Below, one piece after another: positions 37,741 through 50,300 of a stretch of 64,000 nt of DNA. The notes beneath the pieces were generated by a model that ran no database searches, had not been told where the DNA came from, and saw nothing but the letters and a program-made list of their open reading frames with translations. The stretch spans positions 5,098,530 through 5,162,529 of the forward strand of contig OX365947.1 in assembly GCA_947247005.1 (NCBI GenBank), given 5' to 3'. The DNA is from Spisula solida (Eukaryota > Mollusca > Bivalvia > Venerida > Mactridae). Position numbers and translations under genes: made by a program. Position 1 is the first letter of the stretch; each line of letters starts with the position of its first letter.

Positions 37741-40189
37741 AGCAAGTATTCGAATATTTCAAAAGTCTAAAAACACAGATTGAACACTCAATTGAAAACT
37801 GAGAGAAAATGGAAAAAAGCATGCTGAGTTTCCTTTTTTTCATAAAACTGTTTGTTTGTCATCCTTTTTGATACATTTTGCCAATCTTTGTATTTTTAGA
37901 TCTTTGAATATTTCTAGTGGTGCATGATACATTTGTTAAAAAACTTGTCAGAAAGAATCATCTGATTCCCAACAATTTCTGCCAGCTGAGTAAGCAGTTT
38001 GATGTCCATGATTATCAATGACGTTTAGGACATTTTCCACTGTAACCTTGTTTTCTTTCTTCTGTCCACATCAGAGTCTCTTCCCTTAGTCCAACCATCC
38101 TTCGGTAAAGTGTTTGTGCCATATGAAGACTTATAATGTCCTGCTAATCTTCTTGCAACTGTTTATGGTTTACAGACTGGTAGTTATACTGTGTTGAATG
38201 TGGTATGTATTGTAATATGATATCCAGTGCATCATAAAACTGTTAAGAGTCTTCATTTCGTTTACGGTTAAATAAATATGATTTGAAAATATTGTGTCAT
38301 AACTGCAAGACTTACAACATCACATCAAATTGCCTTCATTTGTATAATTTGTTTATATTAATGAATACTGTTGCTAGTGTCAAATTATTTCATGTAGAAA
38401 ATTAACCTAAGAGAAAATGCCATGTTTTATTTGCTGTGTGCACCAACTGGCAAGACTGCGCATTGCTACCGGTTAATACCAGTCTGTATAAACTGTTCTG
38501 TACATGTAACCCCATCTTTCCTCTACCTTCAGCAGAAATGTTGCATAACACAAATACACTTCACTTAGGGATTCTACAGTATGACTGTACAATAATGTCT
38601 ATGAAAATTGGATTTTTTCACTAATTAAGATACTCTTACTTGTTTTTTTGTTTAAATAAAACAATTATTTAAATAAACAAAAACGAATTACATCTTTTTC
38701 AAAGCGGTGCTTTGAACCACTTACAAAAAGATGCCTTACTTGGGCCATTCAAAGGAGTAACAGTGTAAGTGGAATAAAAAACAATATCTACTAAATATAA
38801 GGAAATACAAAGAATAAGGTTTTTATCAGTCTTATACAGACAGGGTTTCTACTCCTTAAATAAAGCAATCAAATTACCTATGCTTGCCTAACAAAGAAAT
38901 GCCCTTACCAATCAAATCAGTGAGCAAAGCATGCTCAATGTAACTCAGGCCATTTCCAGGCATAGTTGTTCATAAAAAGATTGGTAAAGAAGTTAAGGCA
39001 TGGATTTGAAGAAATTCACAAAAGAGATAAAGGTTTGTCTTTTTGTCATATTCATTTGTTTTGGTCTTATTTTTATTCTTCATATTTATTTTTAGACCAT
39101 TGATAAATATTTAAGGACCCAAGTATGGATATAGCACTCTGGGAAAACAATTCAAGACAGTGACAAGTTTTTGGACAGCCACAAGATACTTCACAATTCA
39201 CACAAGATAACCCATACACAGATACACTTTCAGCTAAACATCTAATTCAAATGAAACAAGACATGGGAATAGCATGAAAAGCAGGGTTTCCAGCCAGCCA
39301 AAACATCTGTCATAAATTGACACTTGCTGTTTTGTAACAGTGACTTTAATCCCACCAGCCTAAAGACACAGAAAAAGAAAGAACAGTCTCAGAAATCTTA
39401 TGACATTTAAATATTCAGATAAGATGACAACTTGTTTCGTGGTTGGTGGAAACGCTGATATAACGGGATGTATAGATGGAAAGAAACATAAGAAAAGCAG
39501 GGTATAAAGTAATTCACCAACCTTTGTTAGTCGAAATCTAAAACTTGTTCAGATTTTTTTATAGGCTGTAAATTGTCCTAAAATAAATGATTGTACATAT
39601 GTACATGGTATTCTACAAATATTTAAGTAGATTGAGTTCACTTATAACTGAAATACCAAGTGTACAATGCCATCCTGCATAGAAATGGTATAACAAATGG
39701 ACATTAAATATGTATGTCTCACACAAAGGCCATAAGCTCTGGCAATAATCATCTGCCTAAAAAGCCAAACAATATGCACAATTACGCTTGGTACCAAATA
39801 TACATGAGAAGTTGCATTTAAATCCGACCAATCGTTAAGGAGAACATGTGCAGACAAACTTTGTGACATCAATCCATTCAGACATTCAGCACATTATCAG
39901 TTTGTCCCCTTTACTATTTGTGGGAGTCATAATTTCTCTCCCACTATATTGTCTTTTTAAAGTCTTTATACTTTCAGATTTATCACCAAGGCAGCTTTCT
40001 TGGGAATTCAGCCATATTACTCTAAGAGTCAGTTCATTAGTATACAGGAAAAGAAACTGCTAACACACACAACTATGTTTAGGAATGTTGTCTTAGTGAA
40101 GATGGAAACATAATAAAATATTTTGATTAACGAGGTCACAAGCAGTTGAGGCAGCATGTACAGATGGAACAGAAAAATTAATAGATGAG
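37741..40189. other. Non-coding DNA
   Basis: No supported exon. 38040-38170 looks unusually open on the minus strand (a run reading LYRRMVGLREETLMWTEERK) but is bounded by stops with no splice sites, and is perhaps a fragment of a decayed mobile-element gene. Confidence 0.45.
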
Positions 40190-41750
40190 TCAGACAAATC
40201 AAAAGATGGGACAAACAAACTAACAGATTGGTCAGTCCGACTGGCTGATGGGACAAACAAACTAACAGATTGGTCAGACCGACTGGCTGATGGGACAAAC
40301 AAACTAACAGATTGGTCAGACCGACTGGCTGATGGGACAGACAAACTAACAGATTGGTCAGACCGACTGGCTGATGGGACAGACAAACTAAAATATTGGT
40401 CAGAACGACTGGTTGATGGGACAGACAAACTAACTGATGGGACAGACAAACTAACTGATGGGACAGACAAACTAACAGATGGGACAGACACACTAACAGA
40501 TGGGACAGACAAAGTAACAGTTGGGACAGACAAACTAACAGATGGGACAGACAAACTAACTGATGGGACAGATAAACTAACAGATGGGACAGACAAACTA
40601 ACAGATGGGACAGATAAACTAATAACAGACGAGACAGACATATTGACAGATGGGACAGACAAACTAACAGATGGGACTGACACACTAACAGATGGGACAG
40701 ACAAAGTAACAGATGGGACAGACAAACTAACAGATGGGACAGACAAAGTAACAGATGGGACAGACAAACTAACTGATGGGACAAACAAACTAACAGATAT
40801 GACAGACACACTAACAGATGGGACAGACAAACTAACAGATGGGACAGATCAACTAATAACAGACGAGACAGACATATTGACAGATGGGACAGACAAACTA
40901 ACAGATGGGACAGACACACTAATAACAGACGAGAGAGACATATTAACAGATGGGACAGACAAATTAACAGATTGGACAGACAAACTAACAAATGGGACAG
41001 ACACACTAATGGGTGGGACAAACAAACTAACAGATGGGACAGACAAACTAACAGATGGGACAGACAAACTAAGATGGGACAGACAAACTAACAGATGGGA
41101 CAGACAAACTAAGATGGGACAGACAACCTAACTGATGGGACAGACAAACTAACAGATGGGACAGACAATCTAATAACAGACGAGACTGACAAACAAACAG
41201 ATGGGACAGACAAACTAACTGATGGGACAGACAAACTAACTGATGGGACAGACAAACTAACAACAGACGAGACTGACAAACTAACAGATGGGACAGACAA
41301 ACTAACTGATGGGACAGACAAACTAATAACAGACGAGACTGACAAACTAACAGATGGGACAGACAAACTAACTGATGGGACAGACAAACTAACAGATGGG
41401 ACAGACAAACTAACTGGTGGGACAGACAAACTAACAGATGGGACAGACAAACTAACTGATATGTAAGACAAAGTTATAACAGATGAGACAGACATATCAA
41501 CATATGGGACAGACAAACTAACTGATGGGACAGACAATCTAATAACAGACGAGACTGACAAACTAACAGACGGGAACAACAAACTAATAACAGACGGGAC
41601 AGACAAACTAACAGATGGGACTGACAAGCTAATAACAGACGGGACAGACAAACTAACAGATGGGACAGACAAATGAACAGATGGGACAGACTAACTATCA
41701 GATAGGGTACAGACAAACTTGCTGATGGGACAGACAAACTAACTGATGAG
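40190..41750. repeat. 21-bp minisatellite, left part, with a 42-bp higher-order block
   Basis: About 70 units of ACAGATGGGACAGACAAACT plus A, with variants that carry AGACGAGACAGACATATT. From about 40200 to 40400 the unit is a 42-bp dimer (ATTGGTCAGACCGACTGGCT alternates with GATGGGACAAAC). As 21 is a multiple of three, long frames are open on both strands (TDGTDKL on plus; VSLSVPS and LVCLSHL on minus); I treat these as artefacts. Confidence 0.97.
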
Positions 41751-42540
41751 ACAAGAGGGCCCAAAGGGCCCTAAGTCGCTCACCTGTCGAACTTTACCTA
41801 GATTTTGTTGAGATGATCATTGTGACCAAGTTTTATACAGATTAGGCAAATATTGTGACCTCTAGTGACTACACAAGGTTTTTATATGATTTGACCTAAT
41901 GACCTAGTTTTTGACTCCAGATAAACCAATATCGAACTTGACCTAGATTTTGTTGAGATGATCATTGTGACCAAGTTTCGTAAAGATCAGGCCAAAACTG
42001 TGACCTCTAGTGACTACACAAGGTTTTTCTATGATTTGACCTTGTGACCTAGTTTTTGACCCCGGATGACCCAATATCAAACTTGATCTGGATTTTGTTG
42101 TGTTGATCATTGTGACCAAGTTTCGTAAATATTATGCCAAAACTGTGACCTCTAGTGACTACACAAGGTTTTTCTATAATTTGACCTTGTGACCTAGTTT
42201 TTTACCCCAGATGACCCATTATCAAACTTGACCTAGATTTCATTGAGATGATCATTTTGAACGAGTTTCATAAAGATTAGACCAAAATTGTGACCTCTAG
42301 TGACTACACAAGGTTTTTCTATGATTTGACCTAGTGACTTAGTTTTTAACCCAAGATGACCCAATATCGAACTTCGCCTAGATTTTCTTGAGATGATCAT
42401 TGTGACCAAGTTTCATAAAAATTAGGCTAAAATTGTGACCTCTAGTGTCTACACAAGCCAATTGTTGACGGACGGAGGGACGGACGACGCACGAAGAGTG
42501 ATCACAAAAGCTCACTGTCATTTTGTGACAGGTGAGCTAA
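41751..42540 (+). mobile_element. 'AAGAGGGCCC...GTGAGCTAA' repeat inserted into the 21-bp minisatellite
   Basis: Begins ACAAGAGGGCCCAAAGGGCC and CTAAGTCGCTCACCTGTCG and ends ATCACAAAAGCTCACTGTCA and TTTTGTGACAGGTGAGCTAA. Its body is about four tandem units of about 145 bp (GTGACCTCTAGTGACTACAC, TTGACC, GACCTAGTTTTTGACCC). Minisatellite units occur on both sides, so the element arrived after the array formed. No coding potential. Confidence 0.92.
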
Positions 42541-42690
42541 AAAGGTAACATATCGGGCAGACAAACAAACTGACAGGACAGACAAACTTGCTGATGGGAC
42601 AAACCAGTTGATGGGACAGACAAACTGGACAAACATCGGATTGGGCAGAAAATTAACAGATGGGACAGATCTAAATGATTGGATAGATCA
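42541..42690. repeat. 21-bp minisatellite, right part after the insertion
   Basis: Degenerate units of the same array (GATGGGACAGACAAACTG, AACAGATGGGACAGATC) resume right after the inserted element and fade by about 42690. Confidence 0.85.
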
Positions 42691-43671
42691 GGTTGAAAGC
42701 AACACTGTCAATATAGGTAAAATAAAAATAAGTTTAGGTTTAGTTTTAATATACAGATCTACGAAGAATACGTATTACCTGTGTTGTTTGTATCTAAAGG
42801 AATAAACATACACCAACAATTTATCAAGTAGGCTAAAACACTTCTTCCTTTTATAAAACTTTTAAAAGGCACAAAGCTATGCTAACAGCACTTCTGAACG
42901 TGTGTATACATGAACAAAGGGCTATATAAATATAGTTCCAGATTCATTTAGTCTTCAGTAGAACCTTGCGAGACTGTTGATTATCAATGCAAAATGGATA
43001 CCTCTGCAATATAAGACTTTAGTGGTCCAGACACTTATTCAACTGACAGCACTTATTTTTATAATAAGTATAATCAAGACCTTCTCTCATCTTTTAGTTG
43101 CAAAACAAAGTTGTATGAGAGCTTGTTCAACATATTATGGAAGTTATTCAGAAAATAAAATCTGATGGTAAGTTGTTTAACACACTCTAGTTAATATAGA
43201 GAAACACCAGAAACAACAACATCTGTATAGAAGATAAAATGTCTTTTTAATCATATATAGAAGATAAAAAGTATATGCATATTTGTATGTAAAATAATCA
43301 ATAATTCTAAATGGCACAACCTTATGTGATAAATATTCAGTGCACTAATATTTACACAGAACTCATTAATAATATGTGCTTACTTAGTTTAATTTTCATG
43401 GCTGAACATACCATCCAGTTGATCAGTTTTACAAGTTAAACACTCATGTATAAAAATATAACCACCCCACCCCAAGTTATTACCTAAAATTAATTAATGA
43501 GTTGAACTTAAATATTGTTGCACCTCACTTCATCATCCCCTGTAATGTGTATTTCACCTATGATAGTATGATATGACCAACAAAAAGGACAAAACGTAGC
43601 AACCACGGGTAAAATAACTTTTGAAAATCCTGATATTCTGAAAAATTGCCAATTTAAATGGAAAAATAAAG
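42691..43671. other. Non-coding DNA; one possible 15-bp micro-exon
   Basis: The only point of note is 42779-42793 on the minus strand: ATACAAACAACACAG lies between TGTTTATTCCTTTAG and GTAATACG. It is phase 1 to 1 and would add Thr-Asn-Asn-Thr, similar to the stalk exon at 58027-58065. So short a match may be chance. Confidence 0.3.
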
Positions 43672-44308
43672 AACAAGACTGCGTTCAATAAACACTTATG
43701 CCCAATGTAAGCCTCGTCCCTAAAAAAGCTAAGTCAATCAGGGGCCATAACTCTGTTAAAAGGTTGGATAGTGTTACATGGCTTTGATAATGTAAGGGGC
43801 TTATGATGGTAAACAAGTATGTCAAGTTTGAAGGCATCGTCTTGATGTAAGACGAAATGGTCAATTTTGGTTAACAATGAATTGGACGCTTAATAAGTTT
43901 AAGTCCAAAATTAGGTCAATGTGAAAGACAAAATGAAATTATGTGACACAGGCATGTAGAGAGTGTTCATATACCACATTTATGCAAATTTGAAAGCTTT
44001 GAAGCAAGCCATACTATTGCTAGAAGAAACGGCCGGCCAATTGGGTGAACCAAGAATTTGGCCCTTCAATAAGTCAAAGTCCAAAAGTAGGTCAAGGTGA
44101 AGTATAAAATTGGGTCAGGTGATACAGGCGTGTGGAGAGTGTTCATAAACAACATCCATGCAAGTATGGAAGCTTTGTAGCAAGCCATAATAATGCTAGA
44201 AAAAACGGTCAATTTGGGTTAACCAGGACAGACGAAGGGAAGGAGGGACGAACAGACAGGTGATCACTATATGACTCCCGATCTATGATTAAGGGGGGGG
44301 GGCATAAA
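43672..44308 (+). mobile_element. 'CAAGACTGCGTTCAATAAA...GGGGGCATAA' interspersed repeat
   Basis: Starts ACAAGACTGCGTTCAATAAA, contains the phrases GTCAATTTTGGTTAAC, GGTCAAGGTGAAG, GGAGAGTGTTCATA and GCAAGCCATAATAATGCTAG, and ends GTGATCACTATATGACTCCC...GGGGGCATAAAA. Same family as 51611-52999 and 56877-57171. No coding frame. Confidence 0.88.
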
Positions 44309-45820
44309 AACTGCCCAACTTTGGACTAAAAAATCCTACAGTTCCAGAAAAATCCGAAAACAAATTACCAATGAGCATCTCCATCTTTTTTCTAATTATG
44401 ATAAAATATTCTGCTATCTTATTCAAAATCTGACCAAAAGACAAATGTTTGATAGACATCAAGTGGCACATATTCTTCATGTAAAAACACAATGTTAGGG
44501 GAAAAATAACAACATAAAAGTGATAATAAAGATGTAATAAAAACATAAACTAGAAACATGGAAATTCTATGAAAACCATAATTTGTTACAATCAGCATAA
44601 ATGGTTCATAAACAAAGTCCTAACCTTCTTAATCCAAAAAAATTAAGTACAATTCCTCCCATTTTCAATGTCTGAAATATCATGTCCTGTTACAGCATCT
44701 CTACATGCAATAAGTGTCATTCAATCAAATTAAAAGCATAATAAAACAAACATACTTTTTTAAAATAACCAATAATCACTATTTTACTAATTTACAAAGC
44801 AATAGATCAAATGTTAGAAGTGTAAGTTAGGAGCAGCTCAATGTCATTGTAGTAATTTCTGGTCGTAGTGGTTAATAAAAAGGGTGGTTCAAGAAGTTTC
44901 TGCATGGATTTTAGGAAATTCAAAAGCAGGTAATAGGTCAGACCATTTTCATCCGTTTTTGTCATTATTTTCTATACATTTATATGTCTATATAACAATA
45001 ATAGATAATATGTTTATGGAGATATAAATGAATGTCATGTCATGTCATGCAACTGTCAAACCAGCTTATTAGGCCAATTTATTAACAAGATTGTTTTCCT
45101 TAGAAAACCTGGTAAAACTTACTAATTGCTGCTTATAAACAGCATACATTATGCAATTATGGTAATTCTACACTCTTACATAGTTATAATGATAAATACA
45201 AGAAAGCAGTGGTGAAATGAAACAAAAGGTACAAAATACAGTTTATACAAGTTTCTGAATTTACTTGTATATGTATGTTTCAGTTGACAATCGTCAACGA
45301 AGGATTAAGTTGACCATTAATCACATGTTCCCACCTGTCACACAAGAATGTCACATGTCTATGGGAGTCACAAGAAGATTTGGATGCCTATTGAACCTAA
45401 GTGATCACTTGACATACTTCCATTGACACTCGGACATTCAGGCATCTTACGATCTAATTCTAGTGTGAAAGAAAGGAGACCCCTGGTAATAGAATGACTT
45501 GCAGATGGGTGTAGCATAATCCACCATATTTACTCGAAACCTTTAAATAAACACTAGGTGGAGCACTCTCAGAACTCGTATCTGGTCAACAGTATGATGT
45601 AGGCTACAACTTGGAATACTGCACTTTATAATTGGACAGTTTTAAAATTCCAAATCCTTTAGCTGAATATAGGCTGGTTGGGTGACCAAAGTTTTAAAAC
45701 TAGTACCGGTATATTAAGTTGTTTAAAAAAAGAGTGATTTGTAACATTACTTTGTTGACAGATGATAACATCACAACATTGAGCACTTGGTGCAGGGTAA
45801 GGAGAATTAAATCTAAACAA
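44309..45820. other. Non-coding DNA
   Basis: I see no exon with splice sites and protein character on either strand in this stretch, and no recognisable repeat apart from a short ATGTCATGTCATGTCATG run near 45033-45050. Confidence 0.5.
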
Positions 45821-46106
45821 GAAATTAAGAATTGCAAGCAATACAGAAGTCCCCTACCGGTTTTAAGCCATTTTCAATGTTTTTGTTGCCATAGCAACCA
45901 GAATTTTTGTCAGAATCAAAATATTTTTAGACGTGCATAATTCCCTTATTGCCCCCTATCCACATATCAAGTTTCATAAACCTGGCTTGAAAACTGTTTG
46001 AGTTATATCAGGAACCAGATTTTTTTAACGGACGGACTGACTTGACGGATGGATGGACGGCAAACCTAAAGTCCCCTCCTGTCAAAAACCGGTAGGGGAC
46101 TAACAA
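45821..46106 (+). repeat. Interspersed repeat, 'AGAAGTCCCCTACCGGT' family, best-preserved copy
   Basis: Runs from AAGAATTGCAAGCAATACAG and AAGTCCCCTACCGGTTTTAA, through GTTGCCATAGCAACCAGA, ATCAAGTTTCATAAACC and ACGGACGGACTGAC, to AAAACCGGTAGGGGACTAAC. The ends AGTCCCCTACCGGT and ACCGGTAGGGGACT are an exact 14-bp inverted repeat. No coding frame. Confidence 0.88.
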
Positions 46107-46716
46107 AAGGATGTGTTATACACAAAGACACTTGGTGCCAGCAAATGGAATATATATATATAATAAATGGTAGATAATATCACATCAAAATAGAACTACT
46201 TATCCTGTTAACAATCCTGTAATGTATAGGTATAGTCGAGCAGTCTCTGGAACCTTGTAGCTTCTATATAAGCACGTGAATCTACATAAATGTGTTAACT
46301 AATCCAGGATTCAATAATATTATACACAAGGTATACACTTTTTTTCACTTTTTAGGGCCTTTCTAGATCAAATTCAGGTTTAGGGTCTTTTTAGATCAAA
46401 TTCACTTTTTCAGATTGTTTATTTATAATATCTATTATTTTCCTTATCTCCCATGAATTCACAATCCCTTTTTTCAAATCATCTCTGTTTACCTCTTATT
46501 GTTCTTAATGTAGATTTTTGTATATTCACATGGCAACTTTTATTTCCATACATTTATGATATAGTTATAGGTTATGTAGATGTCTATTGCATACTTTATA
46601 TATAGGTATTATGCTTCAACTGTATTTCCATCAGTGTCTCTTCCTTATTCTGCTTCAGATTCATTCCAATCTGATGATCACAATATATTTCACACATCCT
46701 GATTAAAGCATTAAAG
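46107..46716. other. Intergenic or 3' flank
   Basis: Lies past the polyadenylation signal of the 46766-47379 exon. Contains a short duplicated phrase (TTAGGG..TTTCTAGATCAAATTCA) near 46351-46405 and nothing else of note. Confidence 0.5.
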
Positions 46717-46722
46717 TTTATT
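46717..46722 (-). terminator. Polyadenylation signal AATAAA for the 46766-47379 exon
   Basis: AATAAA on the minus strand in GCTGTAAATAAACTTTAATG, about 45 bases after the stop codon of the second Ig-gene last exon. Position and context suit a real signal and support that exon being a true 3' end. Confidence 0.7.
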
Positions 46723-46765
46723 TACAGCGAATATATTCCTATCTTTCTCCTGATATTTCACGATC

Positions 46766-47379
46766 TCACATCCTGTAGGAGTAATAAGTATACCCTGAAT
46801 GGTGTCCATGGCCATGTCGAGAATGCTTGACCTTTGGAATTTCCTGAGCTTCATATACTGTACGTCCACCATGCCCACCATATGAATACCCAGGGTATGA
46901 ATAATGAGCATACCTGTTTCTGTCTTGAACATATGCCATACTTGTTAAACCAAGAGGCTGGGTGCTTGAACAAGTAATGTAAGCAGGACTGTAGCCAGGA
47001 TGGGGAGTAGGCACGGCTTGATTAGGATGTGTTCTGCCCCTGTACGGAGAAGTACCTGATTCTGGTTTCTCATTCCCAGTAGATTTATTCTGTTTGGCTC
47101 TACGGCAGACACAAACAGCAATACCCAATGTAATAGCCGTCACCAGTAAAACACCTCCAACAACTGCAGGAGCAATAATGTTAGCTGCTAGATTGGAGTC
47201 ACCGGAGTGTCCTTCAGTGCTTGCAGAGGTGGTTGTAGAAGTAGACGTAGTAGAGGTTGAAGTCGCAGTAGAATGAGTGGTCACAGTGGTAGGCGTGGTA
47301 GTAGTGGTGGACGTAGTAGTGGTGGACGTCGTGGTCGTCGTAGTAGTAGAAGGAGTGGTCGAAGTGGTGGTTGTAGTGT
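46766..47379 (-). CDS. Second (alternative) last exon: Thr-rich stalk, transmembrane helix, Tyr-rich tail
   Basis: Acceptor CAACTGTAATTACAG precedes 47379; stop at 46766-46768; 614 bp coding, 203 residues after a split codon. Order: about 47 residues almost all Thr/Ser/Pro, a short linker (EGHSGDSNLAA), a helix (NIIAPAVVGGVLLVTAITLG and IAVCVC), a basic stop-transfer RRAK, and a tail of about 110 residues with some 16 Tyr (PGYSPAY, YAHYSYPGYSYGG, TVYEAQEIPK, GYTYYSYRM) and His/Gly-rich stretches. It needs an upstream exon ending in phase 1. The stalk exon at 58027-58065 fits exactly, and the split codon would be Asp, as for 54937-55229. No second signal or Ig exon is visible between 47.4 and 54.9 kb, so I favour an alternative 3' end of the Ig gene. 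Otherwise it is the end of a separate gene whose 5' exons I missed. The tail Tyr could be signalling sites, but no canonical ITAM or ITIM is seen. Confidence 0.82.
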
Positions 47380-50300
47380 CTGTAATTACAGTTGAAGAAG
47401 TAGCTATTCATTGCTTTATAATTTGATCAAAATATGTATATCACTTGCACAGATAATAAACGCCCACTGACGTTCCATTCCCAATCCATCTTCACACACA
47501 ATCAAGATTCATTAACTTCTTAACAAAGCTGGCTCTATCTGTACTGTTTACATAAGGCTTCTTGTCAGTTTTTCAGCATGATTGCCAACATTAACATAAT
47601 TTTGCATGGCAAAGATGTTAATTCTGTTGTAGGATTTAATGATCAACATCGTAGTGACTCTTTTATATTATTTCATTCACAATACACAAAGAAAAAGCAC
47701 CATATTTAATGTTAGTGACCTTTATTTACATTCCAGATTAGCATTCCAAGATTATATATTGCACTATACGTAGTAATGAGATATTGCCACACTTATATAA
47801 CAACAACACAAACATCGGAAATCAACAAATTTCACCTTATAGTACTTTTTTTATTTTAACTACTAACACCTTACAGGATTACCAGAGGTACACACCAAAA
47901 GCGAAGTGCTATCAAACAAAAGTCTATCACAATTGCACTTTCCTACCTCTATGCAATGACAACTTACCTCATAGCATGTATATACATTTCTTAAGTGCTT
48001 TTCTAGACAAGCCCTTTCTTGTGCAAGGGACAACTTCATTAGCACATTGCTGTGCAATGGTATGCTATTGGCATGTGCTTACTACTAGCTAATAAGTTTT
48101 CACTTTGTGGTAGCATACAGTATCCAAGTGCTATCAAGTCTCATGTTTTTGTGTGGCTTTCATTGTATGTTTTTGGTATTGAGCAAAAACTGCTGACCTC
48201 CATTCTTGTACAAACCATGCCATGTTCATAAATGACCATTCCTAATAAATCAATAGCTAATTCAAATTGACAGCTCTTCAATTGGCTAATTATTTGAAGA
48301 AGGTAAATTTGATTAAAAATGATCAGCAGATTGGAAAACATTTGCAAAGGGATATATTTACTATATCCACTTCACAGGGAGTGAAACATCATGGACATTT
48401 GAATATTTGTTTTTTAAATAAAGTCTTCTTTGATCCAAAGAATTAGAAAGTGCAGACTCCTTGGCCCTTAAAATCATCTGGAGCTACCCATTTATTTATC
48501 TATTACAGCGGAATATTTCTGAAACACAATCATATGAACACACAACATTCAAACTAGTCTAATACATCACAGTGTATAAATAGGTGATATATAAGGTACA
48601 TAAATGATATTCTGGAGTAATAGAGTAAGGTTCTTTTCTCTAACACTATTAAGGGATTGATAGATGGGTCAGGATTGGTTATTGAGGGAAAGAATTAAAT
48701 CAAGAAACCAACAAAATCCAAGATATCAAAATGTCCCACACTAAAAATTTCACTTTTCAATAGCATGCTAAAACCTTCTTAACATCAGCCGTAAAAGTTT
48801 TGGTGGCTCAATTTCTTTCTCCTCAATATAAAAAATTTATGTTACAGGTAGGAAGAAAAAATTGCAAATAGAAAGTAGACATGGCGAAGTATGTCGATCA
48901 AAGTTTGACGAGCATGAACAATGTATCTTGCCATCACAGAAAATAGCTAGATAAATTATTGCAGAAAAAGATGATATATTTAGATTTGTACAACTTATCT
49001 TTCATGAAAAGTTAGTGATATCCAGAAAGAGTGATCTCTGACATGTGAGAGGCAGTCATATGGCTGATGTGAATTAGGCTTTACCAACTATCCATTGTTG
49101 AATTTGATCAGAATTGGCAATGCAATCTGTACCTTATTTTTGATAACATGACACCCTGAAGGTGAAGCAATGATATGTCTAGATCATGGGAAGAAAGCAT
49201 AACATTACTATAACTGGATTAATCAGGCCAGTAACCTGCTTACATAACATTGTGTACATAAACATTGTAATTTCTCTTATTTAGGTCTTTATTACTGAAT
49301 ATATATTAAATATGGCTTAGTGAGTAAGGTATTGGTTTTCACTGCTTTTTTTCTCCAAATAAAATGTTTAAAACAAGAAAAATATAATGTTATTATAAAT
49401 TGCAATGTTTGTATACAAGTGACAGACATGAGTTAACAGACTTTACATTTACATGTACCATATTCAAAATTATATGCACTTAAAACAGTATTGCATCCCT
49501 TCTGTTGAGAAACATTAATTGTATGATTAAATGATGACCATCTTTTAAGAAATGCTCAGATTGGTGATGTGTTTTAATTAACTTGACCAAATTAGTTCAA
49601 TTCTTCTTTGTCTCTTAAACTCTCAACTCTCCATTTTGGAGGTTATCAAGTAAATGAAGTTGCTATTGAATTAAAGAGCGTAAAATAATTTTATAAAGCA
49701 ACACATATAAGTAAGCGCTTTTATATAATGGTGTTACAATTACATTTAAATGGCAAAAAGGTTACAGTTGTGCACACAAGAATATATTAAAAGTAAAAAA
49801 TACAAAATAAAACAATTAAATTATAATTCACATTGAAAAAGAAACCAGACCTGTTTGTAAAACACGTTTTATGCCCTCCTACAGGCATCTAAGTAGTCAT
49901 TAATGTACAAAGACACATTGACCTGTTGACCTCATAAGCAGTGGGGATTGCCTGAAGTCATGAGCATTTATGAGGACTCACAGTAGGAGAGCACCAAATG
50001 CATAGAATGCATGCACCAAAGAACCAAAAGCAAGAAGATCAAGTATTAGATATTGAAATACTTATCAAGCAACCAATACACACTCAGTATGTTAAATGAA
50101 AATTAAGAAAATAAAATATTTACCTGTTGGGACTTCAAAGGAATGAAAAATAATGATCAAAATGAATTACCATTATACTTTATACAGCAACAAATATATA
50201 TGTTAGCCACAGTACAATTTTCTTCATTATATAAAACAAGGTTACTAAGGGTCAAGTTAAGCAGGGAATATAACACCCAACAAAACAGTTCCTGGCCCAT

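Noticed and set aside
38040..38170. Minus-strand run that looks coding (LYRRMVGLREETLMWTEERK)
   Set aside because: Stops on both sides, no acceptor or donor, no start. Probably a remnant of a mobile element or chance.
39642..39872. Minus-strand frame with a hydrophobic stretch (HVYLVPSVIVHIVWLF)
   Set aside because: An acceptor-like TTTGGCTTTTTAG lies inside it, but no donor gives a phase-consistent exon and the following sequence is not membrane-like.
40029..41764. Long open frames (up to 330 codons) reading LVCLSHL, VSLSVPS or TDGTDKL
   Set aside because: They lie in a 21-bp minisatellite; the unit length is divisible by three, so several frames on both strands are open without selection. 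There is no signal, splice or composition change to mark a gene.
47965..47999. Strong donor (ATGAG followed by GTAAGTTG) with an AG 35 bp before it on the minus strand
   Set aside because: The implied 35-bp exon would not keep the phase-1 pattern of its neighbours and has no protein character in line with the stalk or tail.
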